From assembly GCA_965230615.1 (NCBI GenBank), contig OZ246012.1, forward strand, positions 3,782,001-3,846,000: a DNA stretch of 64,000 nucleotides. Reading direction: 5' to 3'. Made by a program: the position numbers and the translations under genes. The notes beneath the pieces are model-generated. The model was given only the letters and a program-made list of their open reading frames with translations, had not been told where the DNA came from and made no database searches. This DNA is from G965230615 sp965230615. Lineage in GTDB: Bacteria; Pseudomonadota; Gammaproteobacteria; HTCC5015. Below, piece after piece: positions 27,266-35,676 of the stretch; the first letter of the stretch is position 1, and every line of letters starts with the position of its first letter.

Positions 27266-27667
27266 ATGAATAGATCTCAAGCTGGTTTCACATTGATTGA
27301 ATTAGTGGTTGTTATTGTGCTATTGGGAATTGTTGGTGCTGTTGCAACTGCACGTTTTCAAGACTTAGCAGGTGATGCAAGAACTGCTGCATTGCAAGGT
27401 ATTGCGGCAGAAATCCAGTCTGGCTCAGCAATTAATTATGCAGAAGGTGTTTTAGATGGCAGTTATACAACAGCTGTTACTAATGCAGGGACATGTGCTA
27501 CATCCGCTGCAGCGTTATTAACAGGTGGCGTGCCATCTGGCTGGACGGTAACAGGTACGCCTGATGATTGTGGCACAGCGGGTAATGTAGAGTCAGATAC
27601 CTGTACTTTAACCAATGACACAGATGCGGGTGTGACAACAACATTTACCGTTATCTGTACGGGATAA
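27266..27667 (+). CDS. mshA: MSHA major pilin (type IV prepilin MshA-like)
   Basis: This 133-residue class III/IV prepilin has a short leader MNRSQAG, peptidase cleavage after G7, N-methylated F8 and the conserved glutamate E12 at mature position +5, followed by a hydrophobic helix (LIELVVVIVLLGIVGAV). Four cysteines in the C-terminal half could form two disulfides. Position and spacing make it the main pilin subunit, though it could be the minor pilin MshB; there is only one such gene here. A preceding 109-base gap has room for its own promoter, a good AGGAG precedes the ATG, and a perfect hairpin follows the stop. Both features fit high separate expression. Confidence 0.85.
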   Translation: MNRSQAGFTLIELVVVIVLLGIVGAVATARFQDLAGDARTAALQGIAAEIQSGSAINYAEGVLDGSYTTAVTNAGTCATSAAALLTGGVPSGWTVTGTPDDCGTAGNVESDTCTLTNDTDAGVTTTFTVICTG

Positions 27668-27692
27668 CTGCTTATATTTTTAGTCATGTTTT

Positions 27693-27715
27693 AAAGGGGG
27701 TGCTGAGCCCCCTTT
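27693..27715 (+). terminator. Hairpin downstream of the pilin gene
   Basis: A perfect 8-bp stem, AAAGGGGG/CCCCCTTT, with a seven-base loop lies 25 bases after the pilin stop. There is no U-tract, so it probably works as a partial terminator or as a 3' end stabiliser. Either would give more pilin mRNA than downstream minor-pilin mRNA. Confidence 0.65.
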
Positions 27716-27750
27716 GAAGTCTGATATTTGGGATAAGAGTATCTTAATAA

Positions 27751-28230
27751 ATGAAGGCACCACTTGGAAAAATGGCGGGTTTTTCATTTATCGAGATATT
27801 AACAATTTTGATTTTGTTAGGTGTGTTGTCCGCAGTTGCTTTAGCAAGGCTGGATATCACTACATTCGAAAGTGCTGCTTTTGAGCAGGATTTAAAAGCC
27901 GCCATTCGCTTTGCGCAGAAGTTTGCTATTACATCTGCCTGCGATGTCCAAGTCGATGTTGTGGCTGCAACAGATACCTATGTGTTACGCCTGCGCAGTG
28001 ATGCTGTCTCAACTGCGGCTGCCTGTATTGGTGCCAGTGGGCCTTTTTCGGTTGTCTTACCTAGACCGATTGGCGGTAGCTATAGTGCAACTGCACCTGC
28101 AAGCGTGAATATTGTCAATAACCTGACTTTCTTCTTCAATGCCCAAGGACAGCCATCGATCGCAGGTGGCAGTGTTACAGTCGGTACTAGTATTATTAAC
28201 ATTGAGGCGGTAACAGGGTATGTCTACTAA
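27751..28230 (+). CDS. mshC: MSHA minor pilin MshC
   Basis: This 159-residue type IV prepilin-like protein has a short basic leader ending MAG, then FSFIEILTILILLGVLSAVA with the conserved E at +5. A GspH-like globular domain follows (FEQDLKAAIRFAQKFAI, a typical GspH/MshC helix). It should sit with MshD, MshO and MshP at the pilus tip or priming complex. It overlaps mshD by 11 bases, showing translational coupling. Confidence 0.82.
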   Translation: MKAPLGKMAGFSFIEILTILILLGVLSAVALARLDITTFESAAFEQDLKAAIRFAQKFAITSACDVQVDVVAATDTYVLRLRSDAVSTAAACIGASGPFSVVLPRPIGGSYSATAPASVNIVNNLTFFFNAQGQPSIAGGSVTVGTSIINIEAVTGYVY

Positions 28231-28726
28231 TTTTCAACAAAAAAGGCCAGGCGCTGTACGGGGCTTTACCTTGATCGAAATAGTCACCACTATTGTGATT
28301 ATCTCTATTACAGTTGTGAGTCTGCTTAGTGTTGTAACGAGTAATGTTACGCGTAGTGTTGACCCAATGTTACGTATGCAGGCAATAGCGATTGCGCAAG
28401 GTTATATCGAAGAAGCCTTATTAAAGCAATTTGCAGACCCTAATGAAGCTGAAACCGGCAGCTGTGAAGAAGGGGCGCTACCGGCCAACCGGCAGAATTA
28501 TGATGATATTCAAGATTATAACTGCATCAGTGATTTGGCAGGTGCTTTAGATCAGTTTGGTAATCCTCTGGCTGGCCTTGGTCAATACAATGTGCAAATG
28601 ACAGTATCTGCGGTGACATTAGGGTCTGGCGCACAGCAGGCAGCCGGACAGCAAGCAGCTGTTACGGTAACGCATGATGATACTGATTTGAGTATCACAT
28701 TGACCGGTATACGAACTGTTTTTTAA
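28220..28726 (+). CDS. mshD: MSHA minor pilin MshD
   Basis: This 168-residue prepilin-like protein has leader MSTNFQQKRPGAVRG, then FTLIEIVTTIVIISITVVSL with E at +5, and the MshD signature IAIAQGYIEEALLKQF. A CxxG-type cysteine pair in the variable domain may form a disulfide. It resembles GspI/PilV class pseudopilins and follows mshC in the usual order. It is likely a component of the minor-pilin initiation complex. Confidence 0.82.
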   Translation: MSTNFQQKRPGAVRGFTLIEIVTTIVIISITVVSLLSVVTSNVTRSVDPMLRMQAIAIAQGYIEEALLKQFADPNEAETGSCEEGALPANRQNYDDIQDYNCISDLAGALDQFGNPLAGLGQYNVQMTVSAVTLGSGAQQAAGQQAAVTVTHDDTDLSITLTGIRTVF

Positions 28727-28728
28727 TA

Positions 28729-29634
28729 ATGCCAACATCACATTACCAGTGCACCACTAGATTTTTTTATAGTCGTGGGTTTACGCTAGTTGAAATAATT
28801 GTTGTCACTGTCTTGGTATCAGCAATGGCCGTGCTCGGTGGTTTATTGATTGTGACACCGGTGCAGGGATTTGTGGACGTATCACGCCGTGCTGAGCTAG
28901 TCGATATTGCTGATAACGCTTTGCAGCTAATGTCGCGGGAGATGCGGCATGCATTGCCCAATAGTGTGCGTACCCGGGTGTCAGGTAATCGTCGTGCGAT
29001 AGAGTTTTTGAATACTGCAACGGGTGGCCGTTATCGTGCTCGTTTGGAAGATGATGGTAGTGGTGACGCTCTCATTAATGCGAGTAACGATACTTTCGAT
29101 GTGTTAGATACTGTTATTGGCGCTATTAATGCGGGTAGCGCTGGGCAGCTTAACTGTTTAAGTGCAGCAGGTGATGCTGATTGTCTGGTAATATACAATA
29201 CAGGTACCGCTCTAGGTGATATTAATGCCTATAATGGCGATAATGTTGCTGCTATTACGGCTGTCGATACCGTCAATAACCGAATTAGTTTTGATAATGG
29301 TGTTGGTTGGCAGTTTCCTTTTCCTATTCCGCCTTCTGCTAATCAGCGGTTCTATGTGGTTGATAAGCCAATTAGTTTTGTCTGTGATTTAAGCAATAAT
29401 GAACTACGCCGCTATGAAGACTATGGCATAAGCGCTGCTCAGCCTATTAGTAATACAGATTTTGGCGCGGGAGGTTTTCTCTTGGCGAGCAATATTATAG
29501 CGTGTCAGTTTGATTACTCAGCGACAGCCAGCGCTCGACACGGCTTAGTGACACTCAGAGTGCAAGTGCAGGATAACATAAGTTCGGAAGCCATATCTTT
29601 ATTGTATCAAGTACATGTTATTAATGTGCCTTAA
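28729..29634 (+). CDS. mshO: MSHA minor pilin MshO
   Basis: This 301-residue prepilin-like protein has leader MPTSHYQCTTRFFYSRG, a hydrophobic helix FTLVEIIVVTVLVSAMAVLG and the PilW/GspJ-like helix LVDIADNALQLMSREMRHAL, followed by a large beta domain. MshO is the longest of the minor pilins, as expected for a tip subunit. It begins two bases after mshD ends. Cysteines near 145-155 and 225-255 suggest disulfides. Confidence 0.82.
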   Translation: MPTSHYQCTTRFFYSRGFTLVEIIVVTVLVSAMAVLGGLLIVTPVQGFVDVSRRAELVDIADNALQLMSREMRHALPNSVRTRVSGNRRAIEFLNTATGGRYRARLEDDGSGDALINASNDTFDVLDTVIGAINAGSAGQLNCLSAAGDADCLVIYNTGTALGDINAYNGDNVAAITAVDTVNNRISFDNGVGWQFPFPIPPSANQRFYVVDKPISFVCDLSNNELRRYEDYGISAAQPISNTDFGAGGFLLASNIIACQFDYSATASARHGLVTLRVQVQDNISSEAISLLYQVHVINVP

Positions 29635-29645
29635 AAGGAAAGGAT

Positions 29646-30053
29646 GTGCAGACCCTCAACAAACAACAAGTAGGGATCAGTATCATTGTCGTGCTATTTA
29701 TATTAGCAGGCCTTTCCGCATTAGTACTGTCTTTGGTGAATTTATCGGGTTCACAGCATTTAAATAGTACGTTTTCAGCGCAGGCTGCACAAACTTATTT
29801 AGTCAGCCGCTCAGCGATTAATTATGGCTTATCAAGAATAGCAGCAGGTGCTGATTGTAGTGGTATACAAAGCGCGTTAACAATAGACAACCATGCGGTG
29901 ACAATGGGCTGTGCAGCAGTTGGTAGTTACAATGAGGGTGACTTGACGAATACCTATACTATCTACTCTATTACAGCAACAGTCAGTCGAGGTAATTTTC
30001 AACTGCCTAGTGTTAGCAATCGCCAGATGCGAGCAACCATTAAATACCCTTAG
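29646..30053 (+). CDS. mshP: MSHA minor pilin-like protein MshP
   Basis: This 135-residue protein starts with a GTG preceded by AAAAGGAAAGG. It has a PilX/GspK-like N-terminus, QVGISIIVVLFILAGLSALV, with no glutamate at +5, as is typical for this class. The helix AAQTYLVSRSAINYGLSRI and a small domain follow. It closes the minor-pilin set. The large MshQ adhesin-like protein that follows mshP in Vibrio and Shewanella is absent; a c-di-GMP receptor-like gene starts 14 bases later. Confidence 0.8.
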   Translation: MQTLNKQQVGISIIVVLFILAGLSALVLSLVNLSGSQHLNSTFSAQAAQTYLVSRSAINYGLSRIAAGADCSGIQSALTIDNHAVTMGCAAVGSYNEGDLTNTYTIYSITATVSRGNFQLPSVSNRQMRATIKYP

Positions 30054-30067
30054 GGTGAGTGGGAATA

Positions 30068-31339
30068 ATGTCTGATAGCAGGCCAGTAAATATTGTATTT
30101 ATGACTGATAAGGAAGAGGATTTCGCCCAGCTTTCAGACTTGTTAAATGAGTTTGATTTTCACTTAGACAGTCAATATACCACAGACCTGGAATGGTTAG
30201 ATAATTACCATAAAGAGCATGCCTGTGAGTTATTGGTGTTTTGGCATCAACATAATAATGTTAATGAAAAAGAACTCAGCACATTTATAAAAACGTCCAC
30301 AGATCCGCCAGCGGTTATCTTTGTGACAGAAAAGTTGGAAAATCATGATTACATCCATGCGGCAGCATTAGGTGCGCATGATGTTATCAGTCTTGAAACA
30401 CGTACGCAGTTCCCATTCGTTGTGCAGCGGGAAGTGTCACATATTCGTATGCGGCGCAAGCTAGATGAAATGCGTCAAAAAATAGAGGCTGACTATATTG
30501 TTGCAGACGAAGAGCTGGAAGTGCCCGCTGACGTAGGGCCAATGGATTCTTTGGTAACAACAATCGATGATGCTCTAAAAAACGATGGTTTCGAACTTTT
30601 ATTTCAACCCATTATGGCAGTACCCGATGATGGTTGTGATAATTATGAGGTGTTTTTAAGAATTAAAACAAATAAGGATACCTATGTAACTCCAGGCGAA
30701 TTCATGCCTGTTGCAGAACAATATGGTTTAATGCCAGCCATTGATCGGTGGGTGGTCAAAAATGCCATAAAACGTTTTAAAGCTGAGCAGGATGTAAGGC
30801 GTATTACAGGCAAAGGCGATAGAAAGCTGCGCTTCTATTTAAACATATCAGGTCATTCCTTAGGGGATGAGGTGATTATGGGGAATATCATCGTTGAGAT
30901 TGTGCAGGCAAAACTACCTGCAGGTAGTTTGGTCGTCGAAGTTGATAAAAATACTGTGTTATCACGCCTGCAAAAAACCAAAGCGCTCAATCAAAATATT
31001 AAAAAACTCAAACTTGAATTTGCAATTGACCACTATGAGGAGAGTGATAACTCTTTAAACTATATTAAGCATTTGGACTTTGATTATATGAAACTAAATA
31101 AAGGTCTATTGGAGTCGCTACACGCAGATGATAAGAAGCGTGTTTCTGTAAGAAATATTATCGAAAAGGCACGTAAGCATGAAATTAAAGTGATCGCTAG
31201 CCAGGTCGAAAATGCAGCAGTATTGAGCGTGTTATATGATTTAGGTGTTGATTATATCCAGGGCTATGTCATTGCGGAACCAACAACGCGCCTACAGCGT
31301 GCAGTTATGGATGAAACGCTGGACCAGCAAGCGAGCTAG
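30068..31339 (+). CDS. FimX-like protein: REC-like domain plus degenerate EAL domain
   Basis: This 423-residue cytoplasmic protein has two parts. The N-terminal 125 residues look like a receiver fold but lack the phosphoacceptor aspartate (the site reads LLVFWHQ). The EAL domain (about 165-415) keeps the binding signature EVFLR at 194-198 and Q180. It has lost catalytic residues: DDFG reads DHYE, LKID reads MKLN, and AEGVE reads ASQVE. This pattern matches FimX, a known c-di-GMP receptor that controls type IV pili in Pseudomonas, so I expect binding without hydrolysis. It starts 14 bases after mshP, implying a pilus-dedicated sensor. The ATG at 30068 is preferred over the GTG at 30059. Confidence 0.85.
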   Translation: MSDSRPVNIVFMTDKEEDFAQLSDLLNEFDFHLDSQYTTDLEWLDNYHKEHACELLVFWHQHNNVNEKELSTFIKTSTDPPAVIFVTEKLENHDYIHAAALGAHDVISLETRTQFPFVVQREVSHIRMRRKLDEMRQKIEADYIVADEELEVPADVGPMDSLVTTIDDALKNDGFELLFQPIMAVPDDGCDNYEVFLRIKTNKDTYVTPGEFMPVAEQYGLMPAIDRWVVKNAIKRFKAEQDVRRITGKGDRKLRFYLNISGHSLGDEVIMGNIIVEIVQAKLPAGSLVVEVDKNTVLSRLQKTKALNQNIKKLKLEFAIDHYEESDNSLNYIKHLDFDYMKLNKGLLESLHADDKKRVSVRNIIEKARKHEIKVIASQVENAAVLSVLYDLGVDYIQGYVIAEPTTRLQRAVMDETLDQQAS

Positions 31340-31418
31340 TTTTATTACTGATCCCTGCAGTGCAATCTATAATCAAGAGTATAAGGCGTTAAAAATAATA
31401 TGGGTTCGATGTATGGTG

Positions 31419-32870
31419 TTACAATTGCCAACGATGATACCGTTCAATCCAGCGTAGTAAAGTTTGTGGCGAGCGGGTTTTTTTCCAGTTGCCTGCGGCA
31501 TATTTATTAGCTTCGGCTAGCGTTGGGTAAATATGAATAGTGCCCAGAATAGCATTAAGTCCAAAGCCATGTTTCATGGCACTAATATATTCGCTGATTA
31601 AATCACTGGCATGCTCGCCAACAATGGTTGCGCCAAGGATTGTATCTTTGCCGGGTTTGGTGAGTACTTTAACAAAGCCATAGTCGCTACTATCAACAAT
31701 AGCCCGGTCGAGGTCATTTATATCATAACGTGTAACTTCAAAAGGAATGCCTTGGGCTTTAGCTTCAGTTTCGTTGAGTCCAACTCTGGCAACTTCAGGA
31801 TCGGTAAACGTTGCCCAGGGAATTACCGAGTAGTCAGCTTTGAACTTTTTAAATCGACCAAATAAAGCATTTACGGCGCAATACCAAGCTTGATGTGCGG
31901 CGGTATGCGTAAATTGGTATGGCCCGGCGACATCACCACAGGCATAAATATGCTTGATATTGCTTTGCATATAGGCGTTGGTTTTAATGGTGCCATTTTG
32001 ATTAAGTTCAATATTTAAATCTTCCAGACCGAAGCCTTCAGTATTTGCCCGGCGGCCAACGGCTACTAATACTTGATCAAAAGCAATTTGCTGCTCCTGT
32101 TGATTGTGCAGACTTTGACAAACTGCGATATGCTCATGCTCTTGTTGAGTAAAAGCAGTAGCTTTATATTGTGTCAGTACATTAATGTTTTCTGCTTTAA
32201 ACTTTTGTTCAATATAATGAGCAACATCCTGGTCTTCTCGGCCCATAAGTTGATTTTGCATTTCAACTAATGTTACCTCAGCCCCAAGTCGAGCAAAGCT
32301 TTGTGCAAGTTCGCAGCCGATGGGGCCACCGCCTAATACCAGTAGCCGCTTGGGGAGCTTTTGCAAATCCCAAAGTGTATTTGAAGTGAGTATAGGCGCT
32401 GTTTCTATGCCAGCAATAGGTGGAATGAAAGGTCTTGCGCCAGTAGCAATGATAATATTTTTTGCTGAGAGCACTTGTTGATTCACTTCTACTTCATACG
32501 GTGATATTAGCTTCGCATCGCCACTAATACAATCTACGCCCATTTTGCTATAGCGTTCGACTGAGTCATGAGGCTCTATTTTTTTGATCGCGCTATGCAC
32601 ACGTTGCATAATATCAGAAAACTCGAACTCAACATTGCTTGTCTTAATGCCAAAGGCTTGAGGGTTTTGCATTTGGTGAACTAACTTACTGGAGCGGATC
32701 AATGCTTTAGATGGGACGCAGCCAGTATTCAGGCAGTCACCGCCCATTTTATGTTTTTCGATCAAGCTGACTTTGGCTTTGACTGTAGCAGCAATGTAAG
32801 CGCTAACTAAGCCAGCGGCACCTGCACCTATGACAATCAGGTTGCGATCAAATTTTTTAGGCTTGGGCAT
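31419..32870 (-). CDS. FAD-dependent pyridine nucleotide-disulfide oxidoreductase (mercuric reductase-like)
   Basis: This 483-residue flavoprotein of the class I disulfide reductase family transfers electrons from NAD(P)H through FAD to a cysteine pair. An FAD-binding motif LIVIGAGAAGLVSA is at the N-terminus. The redox pair C46/C51 lies in GGDCLNTGCVPSK, the NAD(P)H-binding motif is VLGGGPIGCELAQ, and the C-terminal dimer domain carries HIYPTLAEA. Unlike true mercuric reductase it has no terminal cysteine pair and no heavy-metal domain. Proteins of this type often follow a TVP38 gene. I prefer the ATG at 32870 over the TTG at 32909. It overlaps the end of the TVP38 gene by 14 bases. Confidence 0.87.
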   Translation of the reverse strand: MPKPKKFDRNLIVIGAGAAGLVSAYIAATVKAKVSLIEKHKMGGDCLNTGCVPSKALIRSSKLVHQMQNPQAFGIKTSNVEFEFSDIMQRVHSAIKKIEPHDSVERYSKMGVDCISGDAKLISPYEVEVNQQVLSAKNIIIATGARPFIPPIAGIETAPILTSNTLWDLQKLPKRLLVLGGGPIGCELAQSFARLGAEVTLVEMQNQLMGREDQDVAHYIEQKFKAENINVLTQYKATAFTQQEHEHIAVCQSLHNQQEQQIAFDQVLVAVGRRANTEGFGLEDLNIELNQNGTIKTNAYMQSNIKHIYACGDVAGPYQFTHTAAHQAWYCAVNALFGRFKKFKADYSVIPWATFTDPEVARVGLNETEAKAQGIPFEVTRYDINDLDRAIVDSSDYGFVKVLTKPGKDTILGATIVGEHASDLISEYISAMKHGFGLNAILGTIHIYPTLAEANKYAAGNWKKTRSPQTLLRWIERYHRWQL

Positions 32871-33546
32871 GTCTTTTTTGATTAAGGTAATCAAGCGTCT
32901 TTTTGGCAATTAATGGCAGCAGGCCAAGTAAAATAAAGGCCAGTGCTAGTTCCAATGAAAGAATATCTTTGAGTGAGTTGATTTTAGCCAGTTGTGTGCC
33001 AGCATTAACATAAACAAATGTTCCGGCTAGCATGCCTACTTGACTGACCCAGAAAAATGTAAAAGCTTTGATTGGTGTTAATGCCATTAAGACATTGACC
33101 ATAAAATAAGGAATAATAAAGACCAGACGCAAGCCAAATAAATAAAAAGCACCATCACGCTCTATGCCTGCATTAATGGCGTTGAGTCTGTCTTTGAATC
33201 TTGCTTGCATATAATCTCTTAGCAAATATCTGGCGACCAAAAAGGAAATCAATGCGCCGATACTTGAGGCAAATGATACCACTATCACACCATATAGCAG
33301 GCCAAACATAGCGCCACCAAGAACAGTCAGTAGACCCGCGCCTGGTAGAGAGAGCGATGTAATAGCCAAATAAATACCAAAATAAATACTGATACAGGTG
33401 AAGAGGTTTTCCTGGCAATAGCTGCGTAGTGTATCATGCTGGCCTTTAAGGTAAGTTAGGTTAAAAAAATCATTTAAGCCAAAAATAAAAAAAGCGGCAA
33501 CCAGTGATATAAAGATAACGACGACAATAACTTTGGTGGAGCGCAT
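32857..33546 (-). CDS. TVP38/TMEM64-family (SNARE-associated/DedA-like) membrane protein
   Basis: This 229-residue polytopic protein has about five or six transmembrane helices. Its VTT-domain core reads LPGAGLLTVLGGAMFG and FLVARYLLRDYM, then a second half-repeat FGLRLVFIIPYFMVNVLMALTPI. Family members are linked to lipid scrambling or transport; the substrate here is unknown. The gene is directly upstream of, and overlaps, the flavin oxidoreductase. That is a frequent pairing in proteobacteria, and the two genes are often fused. Confidence 0.87.
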   Translation of the reverse strand: MRSTKVIVVVIFISLVAAFFIFGLNDFFNLTYLKGQHDTLRSYCQENLFTCISIYFGIYLAITSLSLPGAGLLTVLGGAMFGLLYGVIVVSFASSIGALISFLVARYLLRDYMQARFKDRLNAINAGIERDGAFYLFGLRLVFIIPYFMVNVLMALTPIKAFTFFWVSQVGMLAGTFVYVNAGTQLAKINSLKDILSLELALAFILLGLLPLIAKKTLDYLNQKRHAQA

Positions 33547-33623
33547 GCACTGGTCCTTTAGGGGCTTAGATTTGAAATATTATACGTGCTGTTTGTATAT
33601 TCAGATGCTTTAGAATCGTCAGG

Positions 33624-34523
33624 TTAATGTAGTTCAGCGTCGGCTTTTTGCCGGATAACTTTAGCTATTGCACTGAGTAATGGCTTTTGGTAGCTGCTAT
33701 TACGAAATGTCAGTGCGATACTACGGTAAGGCTCTGGTGTTTTAAATGGTTTTAATGTAACCCCTGATTTTTTCGATTCATTTTTCTGGGCGGCAAATGC
33801 TGGGATAAAAGTAACGCCTAAGCCAGTCGCAACCATTTGCCTCAGTGTTTCCAGGCTGGTGGCGCGATAGCCTTCGATCTCTGAGATGCCAACTGTATTA
33901 CATAAGTCCAAGGTTTGGTCACGTAAGCAATGGCCGTCTTCTAATAGCAGTACATCTTGGTCGTGCATGTCTTTTAATGTGATTTGTTTCTTGTCAGCCA
34001 GATTGTTTTTGCTGGGTATGGCTGCCAAAAAAGGCTCATCAAATAAAAGTTCATGCTGGAGTGTTGAGTCAACAATTGGCAATGCAAGTAATGCCGCATC
34101 AAGCTTGCCGCTATTGAGTTTTTCAAGCAATATTGCTGTTTGCTCCTCATATAACAAAATGCGTAGTTTGGGGAAGTGCTTCTTTATAGCTGGCATGATA
34201 TGAGGTAGCAAATAAGGCCCTAGCGTTGGAATAACACCTAAGGATATTGTGCTGGCCTCTGGGTTGTTATAGTTTTCAGCTAAGCGTTTAATATCAATAC
34301 TGACTTGTAGCAGTTCTTCAGCTTTTTCAGTGATGACTTTGCCGGCTTCAGTGAGTAAGACACTTTTATTATTGCGTTCTATTAAAGTTACTCCCAGTTC
34401 TTCTTCGAGCTTTTTGATTTGCGTACTAAGCGTTGGTTGGCTGACAAAGCAAGCTTCAGCTGCTTTGCCAAAGTGTTTGTGCTCAGCGACTGCAACCAAA
34501 TATTTGAGATCACGGATATTCAT
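33624..34523 (-). CDS. oxyR: Hydrogen peroxide-responsive LysR regulator OxyR
   Basis: This 299-residue regulator has a winged helix at the N-terminus (FGKAAEACFVSQPTLSTQIK) and a periplasmic-fold sensing domain. The two redox cysteines of OxyR are present at C199 and C208 in EDGHCLRDQTLDLC, the same numbers as in Escherichia coli. Disulfide formation between them should switch it to activate antioxidant genes. It starts three bases after a peroxiredoxin-like gene on the same strand, making an operon likely. The downstream TVP38 and flavoprotein genes may be read from the same transcript. Confidence 0.95.
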   Translation of the reverse strand: MNIRDLKYLVAVAEHKHFGKAAEACFVSQPTLSTQIKKLEEELGVTLIERNNKSVLLTEAGKVITEKAEELLQVSIDIKRLAENYNNPEASTISLGVIPTLGPYLLPHIMPAIKKHFPKLRILLYEEQTAILLEKLNSGKLDAALLALPIVDSTLQHELLFDEPFLAAIPSKNNLADKKQITLKDMHDQDVLLLEDGHCLRDQTLDLCNTVGISEIEGYRATSLETLRQMVATGLGVTFIPAFAAQKNESKKSGVTLKPFKTPEPYRSIALTFRNSSYQKPLLSAIAKVIRQKADAELH

Positions 34524-34526
34524 GGT

Positions 34527-35387
34527 TTACGCATCAGCATAATTGATTAATTTAAATAATGTGTCGGGCTCAGGCGTGTCATGATAATGACTTGCTACCT
34601 TGTAGTATACAATTTGTTTGTTGGTATTGGTAAGTACGGTTGTTGGGATAACATTTTTGGCGCTGTGTCCAAAGAGCTGCAACAATAGGGGAGTTGCATT
34701 ATCTTGCTCAATGCCGAGCTTAGTTGCCAGATTACAATCTTTGTCAATTAAGAATACTGCTGGTACTTGGTAGGCTTGTGCAATTTTTTGCAGGTGTTTT
34801 GTATCATGGGTTGTGATAAAAACCAGTTGCGTGCCTAGCATTAGAGCTTGACGATATTTTCGAGCCAGCTCTTGCAATTGTGCATTAGCAGCAGGACACC
34901 AGCAGCCACGAAAAAATACGAGAATGCTATGATGTCCTGCGAGTGATTCTGAATGAAAAATTTCGCCGTCCTGGTTGGGCAGTGTAAAAGCCGGAATTGT
35001 TTTGCCGGTTTCTAATGTCAGGGTATGCCGGTATTGTATTCGTTTATACCAGAACTCATAGAGCAGCCAGCCTACAAATAAAATAACCATATAAAAGAGT
35101 GGCAATGTATTATCTTGCTGAGGGTTGAAGTTACCAATAATGGCAAGCGTGGCACCGGCCAACATGCATAAGAAGGCACGATCAGCAAAGGCTTTGCTGC
35201 GCGGGATTGCGATAAAACGTGGTTTGATAAAATGCCAAATAATGATAAACGTAGTAATACATACACCCAGCCAGGCAAGATTAAGGCCGCTAGTGATCAG
35301 CTGATAGCTCGCCTGCAAGCCAATGATGGCGGTGACTGGCACATAGAGTATGATGAAAATAGCTTTTAATTGATTCAACAATAACAA
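34527..35387 (-). CDS. Membrane-anchored peroxiredoxin/AhpC-TSA-like protein
   Basis: This 286-residue protein has three or four hydrophobic helices in its first 115 residues. An AhpC/TSA thioredoxin fold occupies about residues 130-280 (IPAFTLPNQDGEIFHS, then FFRGCWCP). The CxC active site FRGCWCPAAN is of the redoxin type. It differs from the PxxxTxxC motif of classical 2-Cys peroxiredoxins, so the peroxidatic cysteine is uncertain. The soluble domain probably reduces peroxides or thiols at the membrane. Its tight coupling to oxyR (three bases) supports an oxidative-stress role. Confidence 0.82.
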   Translation of the reverse strand: MLLLNQLKAIFIILYVPVTAIIGLQASYQLITSGLNLAWLGVCITTFIIIWHFIKPRFIAIPRSKAFADRAFLCMLAGATLAIIGNFNPQQDNTLPLFYMVILFVGWLLYEFWYKRIQYRHTLTLETGKTIPAFTLPNQDGEIFHSESLAGHHSILVFFRGCWCPAANAQLQELARKYRQALMLGTQLVFITTHDTKHLQKIAQAYQVPAVFLIDKDCNLATKLGIEQDNATPLLLQLFGHSAKNVIPTTVLTNTNKQIVYYKVASHYHDTPEPDTLFKLINYADA

Positions 35388-35546
35388 CTCGCAAAACGGA
35401 TAATTAGGGAAAAAGACACATCAAGGAGCCTTTAAAAGGCGATATTAGCCTATAGTTCGTGAAGTTGTCCATGCGCTGATTGAGAAGCCATTGATTTTAA
35501 AGAAAATCTTAACACTCAGATCATAGGTCCAACTTTTGTAAAGAAC

Positions 35547-35576
35547 TTCACTTTTATGTGACACTTTGGCTAGAAT
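35547..35576 (+). promoter_or_regulatory. Possible sigma-70 promoter of the cold-shock gene
   Basis: A -35-like TTCACT (35547-35552) and a -10-like TAGAAT (35571-35576) are 18 bases apart. Transcription would start about 95 bases before the ATG. A long 5' leader is characteristic of cold-shock protein mRNAs. The -35 matches only four of six consensus bases, so confidence is low. Confidence 0.3.
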
Positions 35577-35676
35577 AAAAACGTTTTCGCAAGGCCGGAA
35601 ATAGTGCGTATTTTCTTCATGGAGAAAAGTGGTCACATGATAAATACGTTTGTATGACCAAGAAAGAGGAAGGTAA

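Noticed and set aside
31419..32870. Mercuric reductase
   Set aside because: It lacks the C-terminal vicinal cysteines and the MerA heavy-metal domain, and no mer genes are nearby.
32871..32909. Longer N-terminus for the flavin oxidoreductase from TTG 32909
   Set aside because: There is no ribosome binding site, and the extension precedes the normal FAD-binding start of the family.
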